Assembly (NCBI GenBank): GCA_005406025.1
Contig: BGZK01000090.1
Location: 682,001-746,000, forward strand
DNA from: Eumeta japonica
Taxonomy: Eukaryota > Arthropoda > Insecta > Lepidoptera > Psychidae
DNA: 64,000 nucleotides
Reading direction: 5' to 3'
Shown here piece by piece: positions 1 through 43,428 of this stretch (positions are counted from its first letter, which is position 1; each line of letters begins with the position of its first letter). A program made the position numbers and the translations under genes. The notes under the pieces are model-generated. The model was not told the origin of the DNA and made no database searches. It saw nothing but the letters and a program-made list of their open reading frames with translations.

Positions 1-865
1 TGTACTACTATTTATATATATATATATGATTATGAAAATAGTAAAAAAAAGTAAATAAAAAATTGCGCGTGCAGCACTGATAGAAGTGAAACTTCTTAAA
101 GAAATTTTTTAGAATATAGTACTTAATGGACTATCTGTGATGAAACACGTAACATAAATTTTTTGACACAGAACAACTTCTATAATAACTATACACACAA
201 ACCTTTTTATAGTAAAAAAGACCATTTCAGTAAAAACTACGATCAAGTATAGTCAGCGATTCAACACACGGGCATAGTGACAGACGCACGCCCAGAACTT
301 GAATACTTTTAAACGATTAAAGATTAAACTACCATATCTGTAAATATCAATTTCAGCTAAACTTTAAAATGCATCTACCGTGGAATATCTACTGCTGTTC
401 AAAATTGTACGAACCTGTAGTTGTTCAACATTATAGATGCAGGAAACATAATTACTATAAAAAATGTATAATAGATATAAAATTTTCAAATAAAAAAACT
501 TTGGTAAACACATTCACATTAAATTTCAATATATAAAGTTATGTTGTCAAGAACACGTTTATTTTAATTGTGTCAGTTTTCAATACTGACACAATTTTTT
601 TATAGATCTGTAGGCTTTTACCGTAATGAAGGTAGTATATATGCTTCTTTGTAGTGAAATGAAAGTGGTGGAGACCGGGAAACGAAGATGGCCGAAGGGT
701 CTTCAAACCGGAAGTTATCTGATACGAGTTCTAACCATGACTGGTGAATTGACCAGTGAGTTCTTAAAATTAGTTTAAGTTAAGCTTCCTCGCCTTAAAG
801 GGTAGATTAAGATTTCGGTCAGATGTCATTGCTTTAACGACAACGATCATTAGCCAATTAAGTGT

Positions 866-921
<56 letters not shown>

Positions 922-2100
922 CCAATGTAAACAAGAATTGCTCTCTCAAAGTACTAGCAAGAATATCTGCTATGTACATACCGTGAGTTTAATATTATGA
1001 TAGCATACATTACGATATTTCTGTTCTGTTTAATTCATTTCTTGCAAAAAACTTCACTGAAAGTACTAAAAAAAAAGTGTAATCATGTTAACATCATCAT
1101 GCGGACATAGATTTTGTTCACATTTTATTCTAAAATATTGCATAAATCAAGATGTGAGAATATACCTAGTGTATGCCTCTAATTGTCAGACGGTAGTTAT
1201 AAAATAGATATTTAGAAACTGAAGACCCTAAGTGGCGCCACAGAAACTTTAAGCCATACTAAAGTAACTACTATATAGCCTTATTATCTCCTAAAGATAT
1301 TTTTAATAATATAATATATTATATATAAAAGAGAATGAAATAAACAACCTAAGTTACCATTTGTTAATTTACGACGTGTCACAAAATTCTCATAAGTTCA
1401 TTAGACTAAAGGCTCTAAATGGTTGTAAAACAAAAATTATGTGAACGTTTTTATCGATTCTGAATTGTTTACAATTTAAAATTTTCTCAAAATGAAGTGA
1501 TGTAAAGTAATTTAACAAAAATAAAATTATTCGTGTATATCCGACGAATCAATGTGGTGGACGATATCATCATTAAAGTAACGTTCATTAAAATATACGT
1601 TCTTTAAACGTACAATTTAATAAAATAAAAATTGGCAGTATTTCATTAATGACTTGATATCGTTTCCGTTGTTTACGTATTTTTTTTCACCACAACTTTT
1701 ATAATATATCAAATCTCAAATGTATTATTAGTATGTACATTAATAAATTACCACCCTATCGTCGCAAGCAGATAAAAGCTAAAGCAGAAAAATGGTATTG
1801 TTACAGAATGCGCTCGCAAGCTAAAAATAAAACTACGGAATAATTCTTCTATAAAAAAAATATCCTAGAATAGAATTCTCAAAGCGTAAACATTCTTCTC
1901 CCCTCTCCGATTTCTCCCCTTCCCTCGACCCTCTCTGTCGACGTTTCTCATGTGTATTTACATTCTGAAATGCATTTATTTTTTGAGTAGAATTTTGGAG
2001 AGACAATAAATCTAATTTGTTTATATCATTCATGGCATGTTTACGACTTATGTGTTCTAAATCAATTATCAATTTATTTATATTTCAAGAATATTCTGGA
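1..2100. other. Intergenic AT-rich DNA
   Basis: Apart from the GT microsatellite nothing was recognised: no coding exon signature, RNA gene or inverted repeat. Confidence 0.5.
867..912. repeat. GT dinucleotide microsatellite
   Basis: Uninterrupted GT run of about 46 bp, ending in ATGTATGT. An open frame on the minus strand through it is only His/Thr dipeptide repetition and is not a gene. Confidence 0.95.
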
Positions 2101-2115
2101 CGGCTAGTCGGCGAG

Positions 2116-2222
2116 TATAAATAGCAAAGTGCGAGCGCGGACAAGTCGACTTTTGGTTTTGTGATCGGTTAGTCCATAAGTGTGGTCAACTACAAGCGTT
2201 TATCTGGTTTCGTCAGTGTTTG
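2116..2222 (+). promoter_or_regulatory. Isolated TATA-box candidate promoter and noncoding leader
   Basis: TATAAATA at 2116-2123 in a GC-richer pocket (GGCGAG before, GCGAGCGCGG after), with TTAGTCC and GTCAGT initiator-like words at about 2169 and 2213, then GTAAAT as a possible donor at about 2222. No open frame follows. It could be an alternative upstream promoter of vermilion, the promoter of a noncoding RNA, or a promoter left by a mobile element. Confidence 0.3.
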
Positions 2223-2386
2223 TAAATGTACGCCTTCTATTTTTTTACATGTTTGCATTCATCTAATATTAATCCTCGAACCCTGAGAGGATCTTTACGT
2301 AACAGTATTATTTAATATCTAGCACTATTTTAATTGACAACGTACAGTACCAAATTAAATATGTAAATTAATTAGTATTTAATCGT

Positions 2387-2427
2387 CAATATGTTTATTT
2401 ATAATAAAAATATAAATAAACATATTG
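2387..2427. repeat. Snap-back palindrome
   Basis: CAATATGTTTATTTATA is repeated inverted after a 7-base loop; 17-bp arms, perfect. Confidence 0.85.
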
Positions 2428-2429
2428 CT

Positions 2430-3595
2430 GAGAACAAGTACAAGATTGACGCAAATAAAAGCAGCATGTGTTTCTAGTTTAGAAGAACTTGCTTTGAGAA
2501 ATCATTTTTAATTATTGTATTTTTATTTTTTGAAATTGAAACAGTGATATCACTAACATAAATAAAACTGTAAAGCACCTTCAAAATTACGAAACGTGCG
2601 ACTGTAATCTATACCCTTCTAGCACATTTCAATGTCGTAAATGAACAAGTGTAAAAAAACAAATTCAAAAAGGAGATAATCTTCTAAGGAGACAGCTGTG
2701 TCCTATTAATCTTTAGCTGGAACCGACTCAAAAAACAACTAATTGTTTAAATAGACTCCAAAAACAAATAATTACTTATTTTTTGGGTCTGTGTAAACAA
2801 TTTACCAAACAGATTTTGAAGTAAGGCTGTTTTTTTTATTATTACAAATGTTATTTATTTTTAAAACGAGTAACGTTGTTAAAACATTCACGTCGTACTC
2901 TATATTTGAGGCTATAAAAACCATGAATCTAAATTGTAAATAAATGATATTCAAGCGCAATATTTATTATTTCTGAATTTAATGACATGAATAATTTTAC
3001 TGGATTAATAAAGGAAATGTTACAGTTAGCTAACAATGTACAGCAATTTTTCATTTTTAGTTCGAATAAAAAAGATTATTTTAGACATTATGTTACACAT
3101 TATATATTTTATAAACTGTTTTGAATTAATACTCAATCGTTTCTCAAAAAAATTACCTCTAATATCAGTAACAAGTACACATGACATAATCTTTGATTTA
3201 CTTCAAATTTTAATCGCAATACGTTTTAACAACACGGGATTCTTGAATACAATTAAAAAATTGAAGAGCTTTATTACCACCCGCAATTGGTCTAATTTAG
3301 AAGTGACAACATTTTCAAACTAATAGTTAACACGTATTTTATTCCAAAAATGCATAAAAAAGAATATATAGAATTACAAGTATTTTATTCTTGTCGTCTT
3401 TTTTTACTTATAAATGTAACAACAATTAATGACATACTGTCGTAACGTAAACGAAAAAAAAAATACGTATTTAATTAGAACAATTAAATTATTACATTTT
3501 TAATGTCAAGCTTTCTACATTAAAGATTGCGTCTAAATACAGTTGAAGCAACACGCATAATGCCACATGTAAGTTGGTTTTGAGTATATTGCTCT
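2430..3595. other. Intergenic AT-rich DNA
   Basis: Holds a 95-codon open frame at 3036-3323 (+) with strongly AT-biased composition, no recognised domain and no neighbouring splice context. Likely chance. Nothing else seen. Confidence 0.45.
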
Positions 3596-3598
3596 CGG

Positions 3599-3915
3599 TT
3601 TAAGGTCCGTATCAATAAACCTCACTCAAATCATACGCCATCCGAATAAGTAACGTGAGAATGTAACATATATTATTTCCTATATCGAAACAGAATAACT
3701 CTCTTACTTTTTCCACTCTCAAGATGTAACTCGCTATTCGGTGTGTGTTATTTATATGAGCTTAAGGGTCGTACTAATAAACGTCGTCGCCATCTCAAAA
3801 AGTAACGTGGGCGCAAGTGATATATTATTTTTTATAACGCAACACTATAACTGTCTTGCATATCCACTTTCAAGGACGAACGCCGCACTTACGTGTTTAT
3901 TAATACGACCCTAAG
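3599..3915. mobile_element. Two tandem copies of a short inverted-repeat (MITE-like) element
   Basis: Unit 1 runs from TTTAAGGTCCGTATCAATAA (3599) to about 3766; unit 2 from CTTAAGGGTCGTACTAATAA (3761) to 3915. The inverse of the right end of unit 2 reads CTTAGGGTCGTATTAATAAA, matching its left end, so each unit has about 20-24 bp terminal inverted repeats. Both contain AAGTAACGTG and a Tyr-stop-rich core. Superfamily not assignable. Confidence 0.65.
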
Positions 3916-4039
3916 ATTCTTATGAAGCAATTCAGGCGATGGAATTATACAGCTAACTTAGATTAAAATCATAAAGTTATTAAAATGTGTGAGTGCAAAT
4001 AAAATATGTTCATTAATATATGCGTAATTTATATATATA

Positions 4040-4260
4040 TAAAAAAGTCGATGTGCGTGTATGTTCCCTATGGAATCCGAAACGGCTGGACCGATTTTCA
4101 TAAAATTTTCAGGTAGCCTTCAAATTGGATTAGCGGGCGTTCCTATGAAGTTTAGTAGCGATCGGATAAACAGATTTTTTTAGTTTTTGGTTTTTCATAA
4201 ATGACAATTCTGCTGTCGATCCGAAATTGTTTTCTTAACATCTGTTATGCTTATAAGTGA
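4040..4260. repeat. Lepidopteran dispersed-repeat fragment
   Basis: Contains ATGGAATCCGAAACGGCTGG followed by ACCGATTTTCATAAAATTTT, a phrase widespread in lepidopteran Helitron-like repeats and seen again near 32.8 kb. Boundaries are approximate. Confidence 0.5.
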
Positions 4261-4624
4261 GTCGTATATTTTCATTCGTAAATTTTCATATATAAAAATC
4301 AGTGACTCGATATTTATCCATGTTGAATTCTAAAAAAACTCAACCAATCTTCATGAAACAGCATTCATGTGTAATTTGGTCCAACTTGAGAGATAGGATA
4401 GTTTATATTTTGATAGGTGGCGTAGTTGTCAAGTGCTTCTTTTGTAATATTTTACAGAAATTTTTTTTGTCATTTTATTCAGATTTCTCGTTCAAAAATA
4501 CACACAAACACAAATTGTAATTAACTTAGAGCCTCACCACTCAATTGGTATATGACGGTTTGGCAAAAATATCGCTTACCAATTCGCACCATATTAAATT
4601 TAAAATCATTACTACACTTTACGA

Positions 4625-5084
4625 CTTATACTTGTAGCGGCATTGAAATTGAAAACGGGACAGGGATCAGTATCCAAAGTTAGGACTGGGTACAAAATTG
4701 AAAGTAAGACCGGGGTCAAAAAATGAGTGTGGGATCGACATCAGAATAGAGAGCCTAATGGAGATCGAAATGCAAAAGATGGAGGAATTGCTTGCCCTCG
4801 GCTTCGTCTAGATCAGAGCTGTGATTGGTAGCGGAACCAGAATTGAAAGCGGGACGAGGTACAGAATCGAGAACGGGACTGGGGCTGAATACCAGTGTGG
4901 AATCGGAATCAGAAACAAAAGTGTGACTGAGGTCGGAATCGAAAACGAGACCAGGCTGGAGATTGGCATCGATCGATGAAAAAAAATATTGTGTCCATAC
5001 TGACGGAGCTGCGGACATTAACTATACGGGCAAGCCACCCACAAGAAAGGGCAGAACGACGTTCGCCTGGCCGACCACTGGTTA
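4625..5084 (+). mobile_element. Helitron-like element with internal 'gaatcgaaagcgggaccgg' minisatellite
   Basis: Degenerate tandem units of roughly 24 bp of the form GGxATCGAAAxCGGGACxGG fill 4640-4965, followed by GGCATCGATCGATG and a 3' end like GAACGACGTTCGCCTGGCC. The last part is a decayed version of the end at 39716. An antisense 87-codon frame through it is a by-product of the repeats. Confidence 0.6.
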
Positions 5085-5920
5085 ATATATTTGAAAATAA
5101 ATAACCAATTATTCTTCGATAGTTCTGGTTTTTTAAATTATTGGTATATTATTTACCTGTAACATAAGTTCAAGCTACAAAAGTATTTATTATAAATATA
5201 ACTTTTAAAAGATTTCTTATTTATCCAACGGATCGACGTCTATAATATCCCGCTGTAATACATTTTAATGAGAAATTCTGTTCAAAATATTATTAGTTTC
5301 TGATCAAATATGAAAGATTTTGTGAAATTACAAAGATGTCGAAGGTAATTCTACAATCCGTATAAACACGTTTCACTATTCACTAAACACGTTAGGTATA
5401 TCTAAACGAGGTAGTGGTAGCATATTGGAATGAAAACTTCTATGTTCACGTTAGGCGATTTTGAGATGGGTAAGATCTTATAGGTACGCATCACCGCGTC
5501 ACCGACACGTCAGTATTATCAGTATAGCTGGAATGACATGATATATGAAAACTTTTCTATATAAGTGTAACTCATATTTTGAAATTTGATTCAATTGCAA
5601 CATTAATATTGTTTTGTATAAATTAAAAGGCTTTAATTTTGCGATTCAAACCCAAATAGGCATATTAACTTTTATTTAAAATTTACTGGGATTGGGCAGC
5701 CCATCATGTTCTTATTTATAAATAAATATACCATACAATAATATACATAATTGTTAGTCGAAGCGCCGATAGATGTGAAAATTGGATTAATGCTAATGAT
5801 TTTATTTAAAAAATGATAATTTTTTTAATTTTTGATACTACAAATAATCGAATTAAAAATCTCAAAAAACAAAATTATTTCATAGGTTCAAGTTTTCAAT
5901 TCTGTTTTTTCCTGTTATAG
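5085..5920. other. Intergenic AT-rich DNA
   Basis: No coding signature or recognisable repeat. Confidence 0.45.
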
Positions 5921-5924
5921 GCAG

Positions 5925-6237
5925 TCCCCAATTACTGCCTATATTTTTTTGTGTGTCAGGTTTTATCACCCGATTACTGAGGTATACCCTCCCGCGATAT
6001 CTGTATATCAAATTGAGAGGCTCGCTTGAGGCCCCTTGCGGGTGGGGACCTGCTAACGGCCGTCGTCACTGATACAATGACAAGGCCGGGACCCACTGAT
6101 TAACATGTTCTCCAAGGCACGAAACTATTTGACTCAGAACGACAAATTGGTCGATTCATCCGTGGCCAGGATCGAAGCTAGTACCATTTGGCTCCAAGGC
6201 GACGCTCTCGACCACTGAACGACCAGCGCTCATCTGT
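5925..6237 (-). mobile_element. tRNA-headed SINE
   Basis: Read on the minus strand, the first 75 bp resemble a tRNA: TGGTCGTTCAGTGGTCGAGA (A box) and CTTCGATCCTGG (B box) about 35 bp later. A GC-rich body follows, containing AAGGCCGTTAG-type words, and the element ends in AT-rich sequence. An intact tRNA is excluded because paired stems cannot be completed. Confidence 0.6.
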
Positions 6238-6521
6238 ATAGTCTAGCTTAATATGCAATAAACGAGAAATCCAGCCCCCCCATCCCTATTTACGCAATTA
6301 TTAACTATTTTGCAATTTCATGTGAAGTTGCAAAATATGAATCATCACTTGTTTTAACGACGAAGGAAAACATCGTAATGAACGTACATTGGTTCGTCGA
6401 CATTCCATTTGTTCATTAAACACGCTTCAAAGTAAACACGACGCTGAAAAACTTTATCGAAGCTTGTAAATTAGATTTTACTTCTACTTCTAGACATGCA
6501 GGACCTGCATTGCAGGTGTCC

Positions 6522-6722
6522 TCACAGGATATACCATGCTATTCTGCATGCTATGCCGGCGTTCGCCTCATGATCGCCAGCCCAGAACCTCTCTTCCTCG
6601 GCAGCTATCGGTTGTCTCTTCAACTCGTCAGTTGCTTTTGGTTCTTCTGTGGATGCCTTCCTTTCGGACTTCATCTCGCAGTAAAGAAAGGCATAGTTCT
6701 TTCCATAATTCTTGAATGCCAT
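6522..6722 (-). CDS. Unrecognised coding-like segment, 66 codons
   Basis: An open frame on the minus strand in a GC-richer pocket (about 50%, against roughly 30% around it). It starts MAFKNYGKNYAFLYCEMKSE and is rich in Lys/Glu with a balanced codon use, more like real coding than the other small frames here. I do not recognise the family. It could be a diverged exon of a minus-strand gene, a retro-copied fragment or part of a mobile element. TGG|TATATCC near the 3' end could act as a donor. No other exon was found nearby. Confidence 0.3.
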   Translation of the reverse strand: MAFKNYGKNYAFLYCEMKSERKASTEEPKATDELKRQPIAAEEERFWAGDHEANAGIACRIAWYIL

Positions 6723-6749
6723 GAGTGTAAACTATATTACATGATACAG

Positions 6750-9700
6750 TACACCAGTCATGCGTTTTTACCTGAAACTGTCCAATTTAGCTTTTTTTTT
6801 ATATGTATTCATTATATGATATAGCTTCTTTGAAGATAATGTTAAAACGGAAGACATGTTTTTGTTACAAATATTAAGACGCTTGACTGTAAAATACAAA
6901 AGCGCAAAGAATAATTGTACAAAAAAAAAAACATTTTGTTACATGTTTTCCTGTGTCATTGTTTACGTACGTCACCAGGGCCGTAACACAAAAAGCAGTC
7001 GATTTGTTTTTGTTAAGATATATAAAAAATATCTGCTTTGTTATTTATCACCCGATCTCAAGGTTTGACAAAATCATAGACACATTTGTCGTAGGTTTGT
7101 TAGGAGCTCAAATAACATTTTCAAGAAATAATTCCATCGTGTAATGTCATTATTTCATTACAATTTAGCGATACGTGTTTCAAACATTTTTAAACGGCCA
7201 ATTGTATAATAACAATTGTTCAAACATGGGCAACGCGCGTCTTATTATTTAAACAATTCCTTCTGCTCACGACATATAGATAAAGCCTTACAGATATGTT
7301 GCTGATTGTGATACTTGCACATTAGTTAGGGAATTTCAAAATTTTAAATTCGAAACATTAGCTAATCATTGTAATGATTTACTTAGTAAACAGAATCATC
7401 TCGCTGCTCCAATTTATAATCATTCTTGTGTCTACAATGTCTACTATTACATAGTAGTAAATAATAGAATAAATTATAATGGATGGTAAGAAAAAGACAA
7501 ATCATAGTAATCACAATATTTTAACATACAATATGTTTTATATTTGAATTAATGTATCGTCTCATTCATGGGACGTTTTTGAAAATTACTAATGCATATT
7601 AAATAATATTTCCCGGTAAATTCCGTGACTGACAGTGACAAGATTTGCATCAGTATTTCGGACGAGGAATACATGATAACACAAATTTATCGCGATTAAA
7701 AAAAATATGAAACGAAACACCTTTTGAAAGAAAAACCTTCCTTTTCCTTTAAAAGAAATCCCTTTTATGATTAGATTTTAATTTTAGGTAGACACATTCA
7801 TTATTGGTCATATTGTCGATTATAAAATTTTTTTAATGACGTCTAATGCCTAATTGTTGGACGCATAAACAATTTTCTCTACTTACGTCATTTCATACTG
7901 TGCAAGTTTTGCGCGGGATGCGATGACTTTTATCGCACTGCATGAGAGAAACAATTGACAATTTGGGCGGGGGTGGCGTTTATGGTCGATCATGCCTTCC
8001 ATTGTTTATGCTATCTTTTTACAGTTGTCTAAATTGTCATCTGTGATTGTCTGTGATCTTGGTGACTCGTAATAAATAACAGCACCAACTCGAAAATACC
8101 GTTTGTCATCATACTAATTACGAAACGTGTAGGGTAATCGAGCCCTACGTCAGTAATATTTAAATGAAATCAGATCGAATGTTAAATGAACACGACTTGT
8201 TTTTTTGCAATTACAAAGACAATGTAAACGTTTTCCTGTCTATAGGTACCTACATACAAAAAAAAACGTTTAAAAATCATTTCAATAAAAATCATGTTTC
8301 CACAGGTTGTCGGCCTCAATTACCAACACGTGTGCGGAGTTTCAAGCGGTCACACTGAATGGGTATCACGGAACGCGATCGATAAATTATTTTAAGATTT
8401 AGTGCCCTTCTAGACGATATCACACTTTTAATTTAAAATCATTCATAGGTGATAATTTTTTTTTGCTGTTGTATTACCTTTTAAAAGGTACACGTATACT
8501 TTCCAGATTATATAACATTGTCGATATATAACTATAAAATAAACGACCAATCCTGTTTACATATTTGTAATAAGTACTCATACTAAAATAGCAATGTGTG
8601 GTATGAATAATATCTTTATTAGTAAGTTTTAATGTAAACTAGTAATCACAATTAAATTAGAGTAATAGCTTTACTTATTTTTTTTTTATTGTGCATTACT
8701 AAAAATGTAATTTCAATAACGAAACAAAGTTTAAATAGATTATAGAAAATTAACTACTTACAAAATATGATTAGAATGACATAGATTTCAAAATATGACG
8801 CCAGCAGCGTTTGTAAATACCAATTTAACATACAATATTAGTAACACATTAATATTTATGCCTAAAATGGTACACTAATATTTTTTAAGATCGTAATTTT
8901 GTTTATTCCATGGATCTATAAAAACATCTATAGTTAATTCAAATAAAAATTATTCGATTTGCATCTTATAGAAACAGATTTCATTATTCAATGAACAAAC
9001 ATTTCGTTTATGGAGAATTTAAAATGAAATAATGACCAAAAAGCATAAACGTTCATTTTGTAGACGAATCCGTCGGATGTACCAGTATGACACTGGTTTA
9101 TTGATGATAATAAGTTAAATTATTACCAATGTCAATAAAATAAATGAAGTGGCAACAATAACGTGAACGCGTTGTTACTTGTTCTCATTTACGATTTATA
9201 TGTGCGATTTACGATTTTAGAACGCATGTCGGATCTCTTAGAAAATCAGAAGCAAAATGGTACGAAAAAACGATGTTCTGAATTTCAGTTTTGAATTCTC
9301 GTCATAATTTTTTGTTCTATATACAATATTGTTAAACTTTACGAAAATTAATAGAATTATTATGAAAAAAAAATGCCTATAAGGATGACGACTCTATCAA
9401 ATAAGAATAATTTTAATTAAAGTTTTCGGGAACCTACAAATTTTCCTCTCTGGATAATTAAAGCTTAATTTGTACATTTATAGAAAGTTAGAAATGAGGA
9501 AATATCTTAGTAATTTTAATATGATCATAATAATTATAAGCGATTACCTTCGTCGATCGGTTTGCACGAAAAGTAAAGACGTAATCCGTAAACATAATCT
9601 GTAAGATCTAACAAATTGTCCATACATTAACTGTCAAACTGACGAATTACTTCTGATGCAACGCACCGTAGATACAAATGCACTGTCTATACGACACATT

Positions 9701-10140
9701 TTTTTTTAAACGTGTTCATGATGCAACAAATTCTTGAATTGTGTGGTTACATGCTGTAGTTGCTATATATGAAAAATATGTGTGTCTAAAAATGATTGCT
9801 GTTCGTCTGACGCAACTGTTACGTCATGCAAAAACAAAATCCTACTTTGCAAGCGAATGACGTATGTTTTCACGAAAGCCGAGTTGAATTTATTTATTAC
9901 ACGCGTGATTAATTTTAAAGGAAAAAGATAAAACCTAACAAGCGGGTTAGAATAAACGTAGATATGTTATGTACATTTCTATAGCCTTCGAATGTGTCAA
10001 CGGTGACAATTGTAGTGGGTACTTTTATGTGACCTACACCGCGGCTACGCAAGGCATAATTGATAAATGTAAAATGGCGCCTTCACCATTTTAATTTGAG
10101 ATCTAATTAAATCTTATAGGATCTTACAGCGCTTTATCGA
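6750..10140. other. Intergenic DNA upstream of vermilion
   Basis: AT-rich, without recognisable exon, RNA gene or long repeat. Short open frames here have no coding character. Confidence 0.45.
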
Positions 10141-10189
10141 GGGTGAATGATGTAACAGATACCGTTAGTTTCCCCGCGCGCCGTACACC

Positions 10190-10329
10190 GCCGTCAGTCG
10201 GCAGCTCCGTGTCAGTCGGTTAGATTGACGTCGGGTGTATGACGTGTGAGTGGTGAGGAGACGTTAATATTGAATGTTTTTCCCGCGTTTTTGTTTTTAT
10301 GTGTACGGGTGACAGTTTAAATTGTTAAA
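10190..10329 (+). promoter_or_regulatory. Candidate core promoter and 5' UTR of vermilion
   Basis: GC-richer island immediately before the start codon. Two arthropod initiator motifs TCAGT occur at 10194-10198 and 10212-10216, and a CRE-like TGACGTCG at 10226-10233. There is no TATA box at the right distance, so this looks like a TATA-less, initiator-type promoter with a 5' UTR of about 115-135 nt. The initiator motif is short and could occur by chance; its doubling within 20 bp just upstream of the start supports the call. Confidence 0.5.
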
Positions 10330-41290
<30,961 letters not shown>

Positions 41291-42110
41291 AATTAAGTAT
41301 TTATTGTAAATCCATATTTCTTTGTAATATTATCGAATAGTTGTGCTCGTCGAGAACGTCAGGACTTGAATGTTCCTTAATTTTGGTATTTTTCAGAACC
41401 TATTTTCCATTGTACTTATTATGATACACCGCTATATATATCGAAGTTCGTCTCATGTTAGCTGCACACTGTGGTCGCGATAACTCGTGAAGTGTCTAAA
41501 TTCGCGATTCTCACACTTACCACGGAGTCGGCCGCGATATGGACGGCGATGCCGAATTAACCGTTGCTATAACTTTATGCACTTTGATGTAATACAACTG
41601 TAATCTTCTTTGAATTTATTATGTCCTTATTGTTACTCGCGTGTTTCCGGGGTATCGTGCACTTATTTTCTATCGATGCGAGTCCCACAATATCCAATCT
41701 TTTCGCGTGTTCGGAAAACCGACTCCGAAAATGGAACAAAGTGGGGAAAAGCGCGAAAGCTATCGCTCTATTTTGCGGGCGTTTTGTGGGTGTTTGTTAG
41801 TACAAGCGGGCACTCGAAAATGGGAACATATTAGACATATAATATTACAATGGAATAAGAATTGATTCTTGTTATAGAAGTAACTACAACCACTATTGTA
41901 GAAAGGAGAAAAACCAAAATCATGAAATGTATTCGTATATTAATCCTAGTATACAAGTTTGTCGTACAAAAATATTGTGGTTGATAAGAAATGTTATTAT
42001 TTTTATGAATTGATTCTATTAAATTCTCGGCCTATTAGAAGAACAAGGTTAAGTTTTATGGCAATAATTTAACTGTTAATAAAGACCTGCTCTTTTCATG
42101 AGATGTCGTA
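41291..42110 (+). other. vermilion 3' UTR (inferred)
   Basis: Unique, moderately AT-rich DNA with no interspersed repeat recognised, running to the first exact AATAAA on this strand. Two overlapping 74-codon open frames near 41.6-41.87 kb have no family resemblance and are most likely chance frames in the UTR. Confidence 0.5.
42078..42083 (+). terminator. Candidate poly(A) signal of vermilion
   Basis: AATAAA about 790 nt past the stop codon, the first exact hexamer downstream, followed by a GU-rich stretch (about 42100-42135) suitable as a downstream element. Confidence 0.5.
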
Positions 42111-42973
42111 TGTACCGAGTGGCGTTTCATTTTTCCGAACTTTCAATGTAAAGCAACAAATATTCAAAGAAAGCTTTGTATAAGTTTGAATTTAAAAAAA
42201 ACCTTAAGATCACAAGATTATGAAGAACGACATACTTTTTCCTACCATCGGGCCGCGTCGCTTAAGACTTAGATCTGATGGAATGGAGCTAAACGAGTAT
42301 GAATAGCGTATCTGTAAATTTAATATCTTCATATTTTCGAAGGGTTCATAGCAAAAGGCAAAATAGCACCCTTTTTATGTTATCCTATCCGAGTCCCAGT
42401 CGTATGACCCTGTTGTCTTAACTGAACTACCGTACCAATTACGTGAAGGAATTACGAAAAAAAAAATGGCTTTTTCTACATACAGATGAGGCACAAAAAA
42501 CTTTTTTCACGCATTCCATTCTACAAAAATCGTTAGATAGATATTTAAAAATTCATCAAAGAATATTTGGTGTGTTCTCTTTTGAGGTGTATATTTTTCG
42601 GTTTATTAACTTTTAAAATAGTTCACTTTGCATATCCTCCCTTTAAATTTTAACCATGAGTTTTAAAAATCTGACTGAAATCACGCTAATAGAGGTAATA
42701 AATAAATCAAAGCAAAACTATCTTAATAAAAAAATATACATAATTTTTTTTCAGATAACCTACAATAAATATATGAATATGGCATACTGTGTATATCCAT
42801 CCATAACGCAGTATACATTGTCTTTAATGGAATAATGATATACCCACCTACCATTTAATGATATATGATTATGTACTCGTATAATTTAAATTTAATTGCA
42901 ATTTCACGTCATTTTGTTAGTTAGTATGGAGATTTGGACGCGAGAATGAAATTGCCACCTTAAAATGTCTTAT

Positions 42974-42979
42974 TTTATT
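42974..42979 (-). terminator. Candidate poly(A) signal of the cathepsin O-like gene
   Basis: AATAAA on the minus strand about 260 nt past the stop codon, the first exact hexamer; an ATTAAA variant lies closer, near 43108-43113. Either places the 3' end short of the vermilion poly(A) site, so the convergent transcripts need not overlap. Confidence 0.4.
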
Positions 42980-43238
42980 AATTACAAACAGATAAATAGA
43001 ACCAGATATCATTTAAAAGCAGAACAATTAAGAGAAATTTTCTGAAATAGAGATGTTACACTAAGCGACATCATAATTTAAATACCACTTAAATGTAACT
43101 AAATCATATTTAATTGTACATTTAACTCGGATCGATTTCCGATGAATGTGTTGTGACAGACCAACCCCATATCGGTCGGTCAGTACCGAATAGCGACATC
43201 TGGCGAATGTAAGATCATCAATCCACATTGAACTAGGA

Positions 43239-43428
43239 TTATTGGGTTACATCGAGTACAGTAACGAAATTTCTAACACCGCAAAGGTTTCCCGCTACCT
43301 GCAGCCTCAGGTAGCCATCTTCGCCAAAATCCTTGCCCCAGGAGTTGCGCACTATGTAGTAAGGCACCTCAGCGTTCAAATCGTAGCCCACCAGCTGAAC
43401 TGCGTGGGACATGAGGCTCGGATCGTCA
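43239..43428 (-). CDS. CTSO: Cathepsin O-like exon 6: active-site His and Asn, stop
   Basis: Acceptor TTTTTCAG|T, 190 nt including TAA. Completes a Ser codon, then DDPSLMSHAVQLVGYD and VPYYIVRNSWGKDFGEDGYL, with His319 and Asn339. 190 nt and the same split codon recur in the paralogue exon at 63212-63401. Confidence 0.96.

Noticed and set aside
770..979. 69-codon minus-strand frame with a His/Thr run
   Set aside because: Pure translation of the GT microsatellite.
3036..3323. 95-codon plus-strand frame
   Set aside because: AT-biased codons, no recognised domain, no splice context; likely chance.
6160..6237. Possible tRNA gene on the minus strand
   Set aside because: Stems incomplete; better explained as a SINE head.
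41610..41865. Two overlapping 74-codon frames
   Set aside because: Located in the inferred vermilion 3' UTR, no family resemblance.
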